DNA from: Anolis sagrei
Lineage: Eukaryota; Chordata; Lepidosauria; Squamata; Anolidae
Assembly (NCBI RefSeq): GCF_037176765.1
Contig: NC_090022.1
Location: forward strand, 77,873,209 to 77,937,208
Direction of reading: 5' to 3'
Length of the DNA: 64,000 nt
Within the stretch, counting starts at the first letter, position 1; each line of letters starts with the position of its first letter. This document shows, in pieces, positions 47,026 to 58,455 of this stretch. The position numbers were made by a program, and so were the translations under genes. Below the pieces are notes generated by a model. That model saw only the letters and a program-made list of their open reading frames with translations, had not been told where the DNA came from and did no database searches.

Positions 47026-47160
47026 TGCCTCTGAGGATGCCTGCCATAGATGCAGGTGAAACTTCAGGAGAAAATGCTTCTAGAACATGGCCATATAGCC
47101 CGAAAAAGCTACAACAACTCAGTGATTTCCAGCCATGGAAGCCTTCAACAATACATATAC
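47026..47160 (+). mobile_element. Penelope-like element 3' tail
   Basis: CCTCTGAGGATGCCTGCCAT, AGATGCAGGTGAAACTTCAG, GAACATGGCCATATAGCCCG, then GCCTTCAACAATACAT. Confidence 0.8.
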
Positions 47161-47387
47161 TTCGACAATGCATTGTACTTTTTTATTTGTGATCTTTTCC
47201 ATTTTGTAGGGCTCCTGCACTTCTAACCTTAGCAAATGTGGAGGGCTGACTGTAGATAAAAGCTATTTACAAAACCTTGTGCTACCAGTTACTTTCCCTC
47301 AGTTTCAAAGGTGCTGCAAGATCCATTTGCATTAAGAAGCAAGTGACCCAAGAACGTTGATTCCATGCTGAAAAAATAGTATAATAA

Positions 47388-47615
47388 TAACAGAATCATA
47401 GAGTTGGAGGAGCCCATAAGGGCCATCCGGTTCAACCCCTTTCTGCCATGCAAAAACACACAAACCACTCCTATCAGGTGGACATCCAACCTCTGTTTAA
47501 AAACCTCCAGAGAAGGAACTTCACCATATTTCCAGGCAGCATATTTCACTATTGAACAGCTCTGACCATCAGTAAGTTCTTCCCGTTGTTTTGATGGTAT
47601 CTCTTTTGCTGTAGT
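47388..47615 (-). mobile_element. CR1 LINE 3' end
   Basis: The minus strand reads GGTTGGATGTCCACCTGATA, then GGTTGAACCGGATGGCCCTT and CCAACTCTATGATTCTG. Typical CR1 terminus. Confidence 0.85.
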
Positions 47616-47619
47616 ATAA

Positions 47620-49138
47620 TAAAATATAACACAAGACAATAAATCTATAATATCCCAATTATGACCAGGCAGAAGAGTGGTCACTAAACTGGAAAGTTAA
47701 GCCATATTACTTAAGAAATGACTCACACCAGGTTATTTTAAAGTTTGGTCTATATTTATCTGGGATGGCTGATTCATCAAAGCTACACACTGTATGGTGT
47801 GCTGCCGTCAATAAGTGTGCATATGTGAATTCACCCAGAAGGACATTATCATTAAGAAACATTTAAAAACTGCATACATCTCAAAGGAATTTAAGAAACG
47901 AGCCATACCTCTACTCATCTCAACTAATTATAAATATAGTAGTCCCAAGGACTACAGATAATGTACAATATCGTAGTGGAATATGTTAAGAGGGAAACAC
48001 AGATCACAAAATGCTAGGATAACCAGCTATAAAATGTGTTTTATTGTTCACATTAAAGTGTAGGAAGCAAGAAGAGGATGGGAGATTTACAATGTGAAAG
48101 CTGACAAATGGATCTCTGCTTCAAGATAATAGCGAATTGCTCATCTTATTTCCCACAGAAGGAAAAACCAGCTGTGGTTTTACAACCACGGGGAGCTAGA
48201 CATGGGGTTAATATGGTGAAGAAACAGATCTTAACTGTAAAAGCAGTTGATATAGAAAAAGAGAGAGAAAGAAAGAATACAAATGATCCTACTGTGAATT
48301 CTCCCCCATTACTCTATAGAAAGTCTTTATGTGATTTCCGTTGGCCTAGTTATGAGTTTATTCATTTGTATTTCACAGGTTAACATAATAATGGAAAAAG
48401 ATATATAACTGTCTCCGTTTTCCATTTACTACAGCAAAGCCAGTTTACAAATAGTTCCTTTCTATTCCCACTGAATCTATAAGTGTCCTTCTCAATCAAG
48501 ACCAACGGAGCTCAGTGGGGCTTCAGCATGAACACACTCGGGACTAGATGACAAATGTCACAATGATTGCTGCTGACTTTGAAGGCTGTGCATTGTCACA
48601 TGCAGCAACATTTGTAGCGAATCTAAACATCTTTACTCTTCAGCTTGGGATCTGCCTGTTTCCTGAACAGAACGGATACTTCTGGGAAGTGTGTGTGGGT
48701 ATCTAGGGATGAAAAAGATCATGATTTATATTCCACTTTTTCTCTCTTACAAGAGACTCAAAGCAGCTAACAATGATAAAAACAATACAATGTCTGATGT
48801 AAAACCTAAAACACACAAGCATTAAAATGGAATTTAACGTAGAACTATTAAAAATACTTGTATGAAGGAATGACAGCACATTAATCAAACCTGCAGATGA
48901 AACCAAACCAAGAGGAATAGCAAAGACTTTGTTTTGGGTTTCATCCTTGGACTGCACAAGTCTCCTGTGTCATCAAGTTTCCAGACCTCAATGAGTAGAT
49001 AGACTAGATATAGAATTAGGCTGAGGGAAACCTCCTCTACATTTTTATGCTTTCTCTTTCCTCCTCCTCCTTGCCAGAGTCTCCTCCCCCTTTGAAGATG
49101 TAGCAATGGAATCTCTGTGGAGGGAATTTCCTTTTTAA
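47620..49138. other. Intergenic, no gene seen
   Basis: No recognisable exon or repeat; the frame at 48108-48383 has no domain. Confidence 0.4.
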
Positions 49139-49139
49139 A

Positions 49140-49385
49140 GTGTTGTCGAAGGCTTTCATGGCCGGAATCAATGTGTTGTTGTAAGTTTTCTGGGCTATAT
49201 GGCCATGTTCCAGAAGCATTCTCTCCTGATGTTTTGCCAACATCTATGGCAGGCATCCTCAGAGGTTGAGGGGTCTCTGGCAGACGTCCTCAAACTCTGA
49301 GGATGCCTGCCATAAATGTGGATGAAACATCAGGAAAGAATGCTTCAGGAACATGGCCATACAGCCCAGAAAACTCACAGCAACC
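49140..49385. mobile_element. Head-to-head pair of Penelope-like tails
   Basis: A minus tail (GTTGTCGAAGGCTTTCATGG .. GGCAGGCATCCTCAGAGG, 49140-49267) is followed after about 25 bp by a plus tail (ACTCTGAGGATGCCTGCCAT .. CATACAGCCCAGAAAAC, 49295-49380). Confidence 0.8.
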
Positions 49386-50079
49386 CATTCCTTTTTGAAG
49401 GTATTTTTATTGCCCTGGACTGGCCATGTGGCCATTCACCACCTTTGTTTCTTCTACTTTTTCTTCCTTCCAACGAGGATGCACATTTTGCCTCTCTCTC
49501 TAGGTAAAATGTAGCTGCATGGATTTTTTTTGACTTTTTGACTTTTTTTACCTTTTATCTTCTTAGGAGATGAAACTTAGTAAGCTAGTTAGCTCCGAGA
49601 CCTTTTCTATCTAGAATGTATTTTTTAACTTCAATTAATATTTTTGAACCTAAATTTCTGACACTGCAATCCTGTGCCATCATAAGGAGCAGAAGTTTAT
49701 CCCTGCTCAGCACATGTAAGTTTCTGCTGGTTATAAAGTTTACTTCTGGGACTCTGCTATATTTATGGTGGATTCACTCCAACTGAGAGTTGTTTTTGAG
49801 CCTAGCAGCTCAGATTCCCCAACACTTTGGAATCCTGATTCTTTATTATTGTAACAGTTTAACAGTTTCAAAAGTTAATTTCAATAGAGATTAGTGTAAA
49901 GTCCTGCATTTAGACAGGAAAATCAAATACTCCCACCAGTATGGGTAATTCTATGCTTGAGAGAAGCATATGTGAAGAGGACTGAGGGTCTTAGTGGCTC
50001 CTTCAAAATGATTCACCATCAGTGATATATTGCTCCAAAAAAGTACAATGCTATTTAAAGATACATTAGCAGAATATCA

Positions 50080-50480
50080 CATCTGGTCATCTGAAGTAGA
50101 AATACTACATAGTTCTGGTTAGTCAAACCTCATGTGGAGAATGTATTCAGTTTTGGGTAACACAGTTTAAGGATATTGACAAGCTGGCATATGTCCAGAA
50201 AATGGTATGAATGGTCTAGAAATCATATCCTTTGAGGAACACTTGGTTTGGAAAATACAAAATTGAAAGGTGATATGACAGCCATCTTTAAATATCCGAA
50301 AACCCATTTGCATCTATTGATTCTTGTCCCACTCCTGCTACTTCAAGGAGTGGGACAAGAATCAATAGATGCAAATGAACAAGGAAGGACATTCTGGCTA
50401 AATATTAGGAAGACTTCTTGATGATGAACTATTCAATGCTAGAATAAATTTCATGTAATATGGTGGGTGCTCTAAACAGG
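50080..50480 (+). mobile_element. Old CR1 LINE 3' region
   Basis: Follows the CR1 order: GATATTGACAAGCTGGCATA, ATTGAAAGGTGATATGACAG, GGACAAGAATCAATAGATGC, AAATATTAGGAAGACTTCTT. A 32-bp inverted duplication sits inside it. Confidence 0.7.
50305..50377. repeat. Perfect 32-bp hairpin, 9-nt loop, inside CR1
   Basis: Arms 50305-50336 and 50346-50377 are exact reverse complements around GCTACTTCA. The right arm matches the CR1 order and the left arm does not, so the left arm looks like an inverted copy. Confidence 0.9.
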
Positions 50481-50616
50481 AGTGAGATGGCCATGTGGCA
50501 AAGATAGTTCTGCTGGATTATATAAAGTTAGGAGTCCCTATCAACTGTATAGTTCTATTTTTCCCACTTTTGGACAACACACAGTTGGATTTACTGAGAT
50601 TGTAGGTTATTTTATT

Positions 50617-52285
50617 TATTCATTGTGTCAGGAGCAAACCAAACAGTTGTATTGCATTAAAAACAAACAAACAAACAAACAAAGTTTGCAAACTTGGAAG
50701 TTGATTAAATGGTCTTTGACCAGTATCTGGCCACTTGGAGTGCCTCTGGTGTTGCTGCAAGAAGGTCCTCCATTGTGCATGTAGCAGGGCTCAGGTTGCA
50801 TTGCAGTAGGTGGTCTATGATTTGCTCTTCTCTAAACTCGCATGTCGCGGATTCCACTTTGTAGCCCCATTTCTTAAGGTTAGCTCTGCATCTCGTGGTG
50901 CCAGAGCGCAGTCTGTTCAGCACCTTCCAAGTTTTCTGTGTGCCCAGGGGGGAGTTTCTCATTTGGTATCAGACATTGATTGAGGTTCTTGGTTTTGAGC
51001 CTGCCATTATTGGACTCTAGCTTGCTGAGGTGTTCCAGCGAGTGTCTCTGTAGATCTTAGAAAACTATTTATTGATTTAAGTTATTGGCATGCTGGCTGA
51101 TACCCAAACAGGGGGTGTCACTGCCTTGGTCCTTTCACTATTGGTTGCTATTTCCCGGCGGATGTCAAGTAGTGCAATACTGGCTAAATAGTGTAATTTC
51201 TCCAGTGGTGTAGGGCGCACACACCCCGTGATAATGTGGCATGTCTCATTAAGAGCCACATCCACTGTTTTAGCATGGTGAGATGTGTTCCACACTGGGC
51301 ATGCATACTCAGCAGCAGAGTAGCATAACGCAAGGGCAGATGTCTTCACTATATCTGCTTGTGATCCCCAGGTTGTGCCAGTCAGCTTTCGTATGATATT
51401 GTTTCTAGTGCCCACTTTTTGCTTGATATCCAGGCAGTGCTTCTTGTAGGTAAGAGCACGGTCCAGGGTAACTCCCAGGTATTTGGGTGTGCTGCAATGC
51501 TCCAGAGGGATTCCCTCCCAGGTAATCCTTAGAGCTCAGGATGCTTGTCTGTTCTTAAGGTGAAAAGCACATGTCTGTGTTTTAGATAGATTAGGGATCA
51601 GCTGGTTTTCCCCGTAATAGGCAGTAAGAGCACCTAGAGCTTTGGAGAGCTTCTGTTCAACCATCTCAAAGCTCCCTGCTTGAGCGGTAATGGCACGATT
51701 GTCAGCATAGATGAAACTCTCTGTCCCTTCTGGCAATGGCTGGTCATTTGTGTAAATGTTGAACATGGATGGAGCTAGCCCGCCTCCCCGAGGCAGGCCA
51801 TTCTGTTTTTGCTATCTGCTTCTCTGGTCCTGGAACTCAACAAAAAAGCCTATGAGGCGGGGGAGGTGGTAATCCTTTGCGATATTATACATTTTTCTCA
51901 GGAGGAGGTGGTAGTTTACAGTATCATATGCTGCTGACAGGTCAATGAAGACAGCTCCTGTGATCTGCTGCCTTTCAAAGACATCTTTTATGTGCTGAGT
52001 CAGAACTTTGTAAAGGTGGCAGAAAAAGAAGATTGGTCTATAGCTTTTTGGATCATTACGGTCTTTGCCTGGCTTCAAGATGGCTATGACTCTTGCTTTC
52101 CTCTAGATTTTGGGGATCTGACAGGATGCAGTGCAGTTGATCATCAGCTCCAGTAGCCAGCACCTTGCTTTGGGGCCAAAGTTCTTGATTTGTTCCATCC
52201 GTAGATCATCCAGGCCAGCTGCTTTGCCATTTTTACATTTATTGAGAGCCATGTCCAATTCAGTAAATGTAAAAGATTGTAGGTG
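50617..52285 (-). mobile_element. Decayed non-LTR LINE, I/Jockey-type (possibly Vingi)
   Basis: The minus strand has, from right to left, KNGKAAGLDDLRMEQIKNFG-like and LKPGKDRNDPKSYRPI (RT start, 52250-52030), TGAVFIDLSAAYDTVNYHLL, IYADN at the catalytic box where YADD is expected, ADIVKTSALALCYSAAEYAC..VWNTS, and a C-terminal CEFREEQIIDHLLQCNLSPA block ending at 50705. Stops and frameshifts break it into about four frames. The 3' end reads GCTCCTGACACAATGAATAA, matching the tail of type A SINEs. The clade name is tentative. Confidence 0.65.
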
Positions 52286-52660
52286 AGGAAGAGAAAGGAA
52301 ACAGGCCTACAGATCAACTAAGAGACCAGAAAAGTTTGTTGCTATTTTTTTTAAAGTTGTTCCTGGTGCTGTTTATACAAACATGCCTAAACGAACAAAG
52401 ATCTAGGTGGAATCAGAGGAGGATGGGCTAATTGGCAGCACATATACTAAAATTGGAGGATGGGCTAATTGGAGCATAGGACAGATTGATGGATAGCTAC
52501 CTAATCCAGCAACATAGGATGTGTCACCATTTGTTTGTTTTATTCAATGCATATTCCTGAAGCAGAGCTTCTGAAAAGAATGAATGTGTATATATGGGTG
52601 GAAGTGGTCAAAGATCATGGTGTGAATGGTCCCACATTTTTGTAAATTTCATTTTTTTAG

Positions 52661-52772
52661 ATAACCAAACCTAATCTAAAGTTGACCAAAAACTTTAGAG
52701 GGGTCCCTGGTCAAATGGTTCCTGGTCAAGTGGTCCCTGGTCAAAAAAATAAAAAAAAGGTTGGGAACCACA
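52661..52772. mobile_element. hAT MITE fragment (CAGTGGTTCCCAACC family, one end)
   Basis: Shares ACCAAACCTAATCTAAAGTT and repeated GTCCCTGGTCAAA with the copies at 7501 and 13603 and ends AAAGGTTGGGAACCACAG. Confidence 0.75.
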
Positions 52773-52779
52773 GCTTTAA

Positions 52780-54035
52780 GGATATAAATGGAGGTCTGGT
52801 ATTTTCTGGGTTTGTTTTGGGCAGTCTCTTTTCATTATTGTCACCATTCTTGTCACCTTAAGAACTCTAACAAGCTGCCACTTTCAAACAGAAAGTGTTT
52901 TTATTTTGTTACCTTATATCTACCAATTTAGCCTTCAGATTTCTACTTAGCCTGCCTGATGGCAGGTTTCCATTTGATTAGCCAAAGTCTTCAGAGTCTA
53001 TTATGCCATTTTTAGTGCCTAACACAATTTGGAAACTCAAGGGTATCTTTTTATCTTCTGTTATATAATCTTCCAATGGGAGAAAACGCCTTTAACTTTT
53101 AAGTGTGTGTCCGTGCGTGAGCACTTTAAAACAACACAGCCTCTTAGCTACATATACTTAACAGCCTGTAGTCATGGTTACTGTATGGTTTAAGATATAA
53201 CCATACAGTACTGCATTCTGAACATGAAATATAAGGTTGAAATTGTATACACAGGGTGGATTCAATTTCAAAGTAACATATTTCATAATGGCAACATGTT
53301 ATAATTTCACAAAAAATCACAAATGGTTTAATGAATTATCAAGTTTTACTCGGTATTTTGAGCCAGAAAGAAATCTTTTAAAAACTCCAGAAAAGGAGAA
53401 TATCTCATTAGGCCTTATGTTTCAGATTTCCTTCTTGCAAATGACTCCGCTGTCAGATAATCTATATTGTTCTACGGGTCTTTTATTAGTGTCTGGCATC
53501 GAGTTTTTGACAAACAAACAAGTTCTGTCCAGACAGGTGGAGTTAACATCAAGTTTCCATTTTTTATCTCCCTAATCCCCTTCTTTTTCAGTAATATAGA
53601 TGATATCTCTATAACTCTAATTTAGTAACTAGAGCTCCACAATTACTACCCCATTTTTACTTTTCTTTGTGTGTGTGTGAATAATTCTACGTGTTTTTAT
53701 TTATTTTTAATGGATAGTAATAAAAAACTATTATAAAAAAACAATTCTATTTAAGCATTCTTTAGAATTAGAAAGCAAGGAGCCTGAGGAGATTTTTCTT
53801 CTTCTGTGGAGTAGTTGGTCTTAGGTATGGAGTGGATGGCAAATAGCCACCTGCAAGATACATGTCAGCAGTCTTGAGGAACATCCTTCCGTCAATGTTC
53901 AGTGAGGGGAACAGAAAATAGTGATGTTTGGAAATGTATACTAAAGTTGCTGGGGAATGTACTTTCCCAAACAGTTTTAATATACTTAGGAAATGAAGTT
54001 TTGTCTCTTTTGTAAAAAGTCTATACATTTTTGTG
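52780..54035. other. Intergenic, no gene seen
   Basis: AT-rich. The frame at 53237-53575 (112 codons) has no recognisable domain and weak codon character. Confidence 0.4.
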
Positions 54036-54188
54036 CATTCTTTTATTTTATAGACTTTTTACACTTATGTCCTCATAAGATTTCCTTAGGCAAGGAATAC
54101 TTAGAACTACTTTACTATTGCCTTCCTCTAGAGCAGGGCTTCTTAAACTTTTTCCACTCATGATCCATTTTTGCCCAAGAAATGTTAA

Positions 54189-54669
54189 GGGCCCTTCTAC
54201 ACAGCCCTATATCCCAGAATCTGATCCCAGATTATCTGTTTATCCCAGATTATTTGGCAGTAGAGACTCATATACGGAGCCCTTGGTGCCACAGTGGATT
54301 TAACCGCTGAGCTTGTTGACTGAAAGGTTGCAAGCTTGAATCCGGGGAGCAGCGTAAGCTTCCGATGTCAGTCCCAGCTTCTGACAATCTAGCAGTTCAA
54401 AAACATGCAAATGTGAGTAGATCAATTAGGTACTGCTCCAGCGGGAAGGTAACGGCGCTCCATGCAGTCATGCTGGCCACATGACCTTGGAGGTGTCTAC
54501 GGACAACGCTGACTCTTCAGCTTAGAAATGGAGATGAGCATCAACCCCCAGAATCAGACACAATGTCAGGGGAAAACCTTTACCTTTACCTTAGAGACTC
54601 ATATAATCCCATTCAAAGTAGATAACCTGGGATCAAATCCTGAGATACAAGGACAGTATAGAAGGGGCC
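54189..54669. mobile_element. Palindromic MITE (GGGCCCTTCTACAC), middle level
   Basis: Left GGGCCCTTCTACACAGCCCT, right GGACAGTATAGAAGGGGCC. The interior has GATCCCAGATTATCTG and the matching CCTGGGATCAAATCC. Split by the SINE at 54275. Confidence 0.75.
54275..54591 (+). repeat. tRNA-headed SINE, type B, innermost level
   Basis: Complete: head GTGCCACAGTGGATTTAACC, body GGTAACGGCGCTCCATGCAG and GAGGTGTCTACGGACAACGC, end AACCTTTACCTTTACC. The 14-bp duplication TAGAGACTCATATA is exact at 54261-54274 and 54592-54605. Confidence 0.92.
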
Positions 54670-55045
54670 GAATTCACCTTAGGTAAATAGGTGTATAATC
54701 AAACTGAAACTGAAATATAGCCAACAAGAAAGTAAGTCAGTCTTGCTAAATAAGGCAGACTGAATTTTTATGAAGTACAGCTGAAGCATTTGCTGTATGT
54801 TGTTGATAACATTCATGTAAATAAAAAATAACTAGAGGGCAAGTAACACAATATTTTCATAATATTTTCAAAAACCCCACGTTCAGTTAGGGGATTGCAA
54901 ATAGGATTGTGACCCAAAGTTTAAGAAACCAAATCCACCCACATTTCAATAAGACCCTTTCTCTGTTTGCTTTTTTAAAAGTGCCTACAAAAATTACTTT
55001 TGTACTACCACTTCTAGAATCCCACAGGTGGTATTGTCTATAGTG

Positions 55046-55201
55046 ACTAAGGCCCCTTCTACTTTGTCAAATAAAATCCAGATTATCTGCTTTGAACTGG
55101 ATGATATAACACTGTAGAGTCAGATAATCCATTTCAAAGCAGATAATGTTAATTATTTCTTCTTATAATCTGGATGATATGGCAGTGTAGAAGGGGCCTC
55201 A
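55046..55201. mobile_element. Palindromic MITE (GGCCCCTTCTAC)
   Basis: GGCCCCTTCTACTTTGTCAA start, GGCAGTGTAGAAGGGGCC end, with two inner GATTATCTGCTTTGAA-type arms. Confidence 0.78.
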
Positions 55202-55279
55202 GTTATCAATTTTTTTCCAGTCATGCTTGATACGTGATTTCAGCTCTCAAAGAATCATGGGTTCGGAGGCAACTACTGT

Positions 55280-55728
55280 GTCAGACTACACAGAGAAGTC
55301 ATTGAAATCCGCAAGCATGTGGACAATTTCAACAAAAAGGAGGAAACCATTAAAATGAACACAATCTGGCTACCAGTATTTAAAAATCTCTAAAATCAGG
55401 ACAGTAAATAAAGAGCAGCACTCAAAAACCAGGGGAACTCAGGACCATCTCCCAACAAAGGCTCCCCCAGGCAGCAACCAGCCAGGCTTTGAAGCTACAA
55501 GGCCATTAAATGCTAATTAAGGTGGCCAATTGTAACATTCACACTTGCCTCAAGCAGACAAGAGTTCTTTATTCCATCCTGGACATTCCAGATATATAAA
55601 CTTCACTTGCCTAATTTCCAACAGATCTCACAACCTCTGAGGAGATCTGCCATTGATGTGAGTGAAACATCAGGAGAGATTGCTTCTGGAACATGGCCAT
55701 ATAGCCCGAAAAACCTACAACAACCCAA
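55280..55728 (+). mobile_element. Penelope-like element 3' part
   Basis: Starts in the C-terminal coding part (VRLHREVIEIRKHVDNFN-like), then UTR and tail (CTCACAACCTCTGAGGAGAT .. ATAGCCCGAAAAACCTACAA). 5'-truncated and broken. Confidence 0.78.
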
Positions 55729-55939
55729 GAAAATAAAAAACAGTTACAAAAAGAGATATGAAACATATTAAAGGTTATCATTAAAATCCACTCCCTTTGT
55801 CTTGGGGTGTTAACCAAATCATGTTTCTGGGGGAAAGGGTCATCCTCAGATGTTAGCTTTTGGGACCCTTCATGGTATCTTCCTTGCCTGCAGGTTTTGG
55901 GGTCCAGGGGTTTCGACAACATGGCAGAGGTTATAGAAA

Positions 55940-56143
55940 TGTCTAGAAAGAGCACTTCTCCCAATATGATCCTGTAGGCCCTTTCAGCAAAAGTTGATCA
56001 CAGAGTCATGCTGGCAGATTTAGACATTCCTAGAAAGGTGTTTGCACAAGTAAAAAAAATCATTTCCTAATTCATGGTTTTTCACTTTCATGGGGGACCT
56101 GTGCCTCAGTCTAACCCCAACAAATGTGGGAGGTTGACTGTAG
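55940..56143. repeat. TA-flanked MITE family, partial copy
   Basis: Contains CTAACCCCAACAAATGTGGG then AGGTTGACTGTA at the right end, and CATTCCTAGAAAGGTGTTTG inside; the left end is lost. Confidence 0.55.
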
Positions 56144-56144
56144 C

Positions 56145-56970
56145 TTAAACCGCAGGCCTGGCCAGTACAAGGAAGCTCTTCAAATCCTTGCTACACTCTT
56201 AGTCTTGCATATTTTGTTTTCTCTCTTCTGCCTGCATTTCACAAGTCCGTGTGAGATGCAAACATACAGATGTACTCATATGTGTCCTTAACTCTTGGGC
56301 TGCAATCTTCTCTTCCCATCAGAATTACAGTGCGTCACACAACAACAGAAAAATATAGGAGGTGGCAGCTAGTGAACAATCAATGACAACTATATTATTC
56401 TTTGTGAAATATGTTATATCTGTTACTTTGGTCTATGTATGGGCTTTGAGACTGATAAAGCTGGGTACAAAAAAGGAGTGCTACAGGCCACTAAAGCCTA
56501 GGTTTCTATTCTTACCAGTAAGAGAAGTACAGAGAATGAATCTTTACTTGTAAGAAGAGATTAGCGTCAAGTCATTTTAAATGCATCCTGAAGCCTCTGC
56601 GAGCTGCATCAAGACTCTAGTTACTATTACAGCTTTAAGCCAGACCTCTAAACAGGTTTAAGTGGGGAGCACATAGAATGCAAGGGGGGGGGGGCAACAT
56701 ATAAAAACCGGAAGCTTTTCTGAAAATGGGTTGGATAGGGCCAGTTAGAAATAGAGATAGAGACCAGGGCAGACAGGAAGCAATTCAATCTTGAAAAGAG
56801 TTGGATTGGGCCAGTTTAGGAAGAGGAAAATAGAGCAGATCTCAATAGGATTTTGAGAGTAAAGAGTGCAAAAAGAGTTCAAGGAGAGGTGGTATTTTGT
56901 TTGACACCAAGGTGTGCTATCAGTGTAAGGCTAGTTTTGTTTTATACAATAAATCTTTACTATTTTATTT
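56145..56970. other. Intergenic, no gene seen
   Basis: Contains a G11 run at 56684-56694; otherwise unclassified. Confidence 0.4.
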
Positions 56971-56974
56971 TCTA

Positions 56975-57659
56975 CTAGCTGTACCTGCCACACATTGCTG
57001 TGGCCAACCTTCCCTTCCTCTTTCTCTCTTCCTTTCTTTCTCTCCTTCCTTCCCTTTTTTCTTTTTTTCTCTTGCTCTTTCTTTCCTTCCTTCTCTTCCT
57101 CTTCCTTTCCCCCCTTTCTTTCCCTTCCTCTTTCTCCCCTTTCTTCCTTTCCTAGCTACTCTTGGACTGCAACTCCTAGCAGTCCTGATCGATCTGTCTA
57201 CCTACCAATCTATCTCTAATCTAATCTATTTATTTGGAGGATTGCTGGGAGTTGCAGTCCAGGAATAGGAAATTGGAAATATGCAGGGATTGGGATGCTC
57301 TCAAAGAAATTCAAGGAGAAGAAAGCTTGCATTTTGGAAGAAGTGCATTTGGATCATCCTCTAATAAAGGTCCTGGTCTAGGGGATGCTGGGAGCTGTAG
57401 TTTGAAAGAAAGTGTGGATATGCTACTGTGTGTTTTGTTTGCCAAAGGGAGTCATTTTTGCCCATACACTGTGGCATCCTTTTGCTTTTTTGGCTTTTGA
57501 AGACCCTTCTGCTGTGTTTTTCAGTGGTTTTATGAGTGATAGTCACTTGTTGGCCTGATTGGTGTAGTGTGTCCAAATTTGGTGTCAATTCGACCAGTGG
57601 TTTTTGAGTTATGTTAATCCCACAAACAAACAAACAAACATTACATTTATTCATATAGA
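56975..57659 (-). mobile_element. Helitron-like non-autonomous element, 685 bp
   Basis: On the minus strand it starts TCTATATGAATAAATG and ends GGTACAGCTAG, lying between A and T, the Helitron insertion signature. A hairpin (GCCACA / TGTGGC) lies about 12 nt before the CTAG end, as the family requires. It contains (TTTG)n, an AACATAACTCAAAAACCACT block, an inverted GGGAGTTGCAGTCC pair and a long purine/pyrimidine tract. No coding sequence. Confidence 0.72.
57005..57155. repeat. Polypyrimidine (CTTT/CCTT)n tract
   Basis: About 150 nt with almost no purines on the plus strand, inside the Helitron-like element. Confidence 0.9.
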
Positions 57660-58199
57660 TCTATTGATGTTTTATAGATATTTGTCTGGAAGTTCTAGTT
57701 TAGTGTAATAATTAATAAGGACACCATTCATGCTTTACCATACTCAACACATGCACCTCTCCTGTATAGGCATCTTGAGACCCGAGATTCAAGGATCTTT
57801 GGGGTAAAAGAGCAAGTTGAGCAATAGGAGTACAATATAAGGTTTGAAATTACAGGATCAAACGGGAAAGGACTATGTACATAGGTTTATATTTAATTTT
57901 TTCCCTTTGCTTTTCATATCAGAAATGTAAAAACATCTGCAAAATAGTAAAGAACAGGAATGGAAAAAGAGAAATATTTGCTGCATATTTCATAAATGAA
58001 GTAATAGATTTGATCATTTAAATGGCTCATCATCTCCCAAAGTTCAAAGTCTAGAACAGGGTGGAGAACTAGTCGACTAAAAACTATTGGGTTAAGTAGC
58101 CATGTTGATACCCCAGGGGAATTTGAAGGGGCGCCCCCTCTCACCATTTTAAATGTCCCCCCATTTTCCCAACACTCCCAAGGGATAGAGTGCAATTTT

Positions 58200-58440
58200 G
58201 TTGCATTTTAATAATAATAATAATAATAATAATAAATTTTTATTTGCACCCTGCCACCATCTTCCCGAAGGGACTCAGGGTGACTAACAAAGCACTCCAA
58301 AGTGCCACACATAAAATAAACATAATTACATAGACATCAAAGCAATAGAAACATAAGCAGACATCCATTAAATATCACATAATAAAATTAAAATTACAAA
58401 TTTTACCCCTATTGGCCTTCTATTTTAAAAGGCCTTTGGT
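58200..58440 (-). repeat. L2-type LINE 3' end with (AAT)n
   Basis: (AAT)n at 58207-58232, then TTTTTATTTGCACCCTGCCA, CCATCTTCCCGAAGGGACTC and AGGGTGACTAACAAAG on the plus strand: the reverse complement of the L2 3' motif. Confidence 0.7.
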
Positions 58441-58455
58441 TTTGATGAGCTCGGA

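Larger units (their letters stand above)
54134..54930. mobile_element. hAT-like MITE (CAGGGCTTCTTAAACTTT), outermost of a three-level nest
   Basis: Left end CAGGGCTTCTTAAACTTT and right end AAAGTTTAAGAAACC are inverted; between them lie a palindromic MITE and a SINE. The right edge is approximate. Confidence 0.65.
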
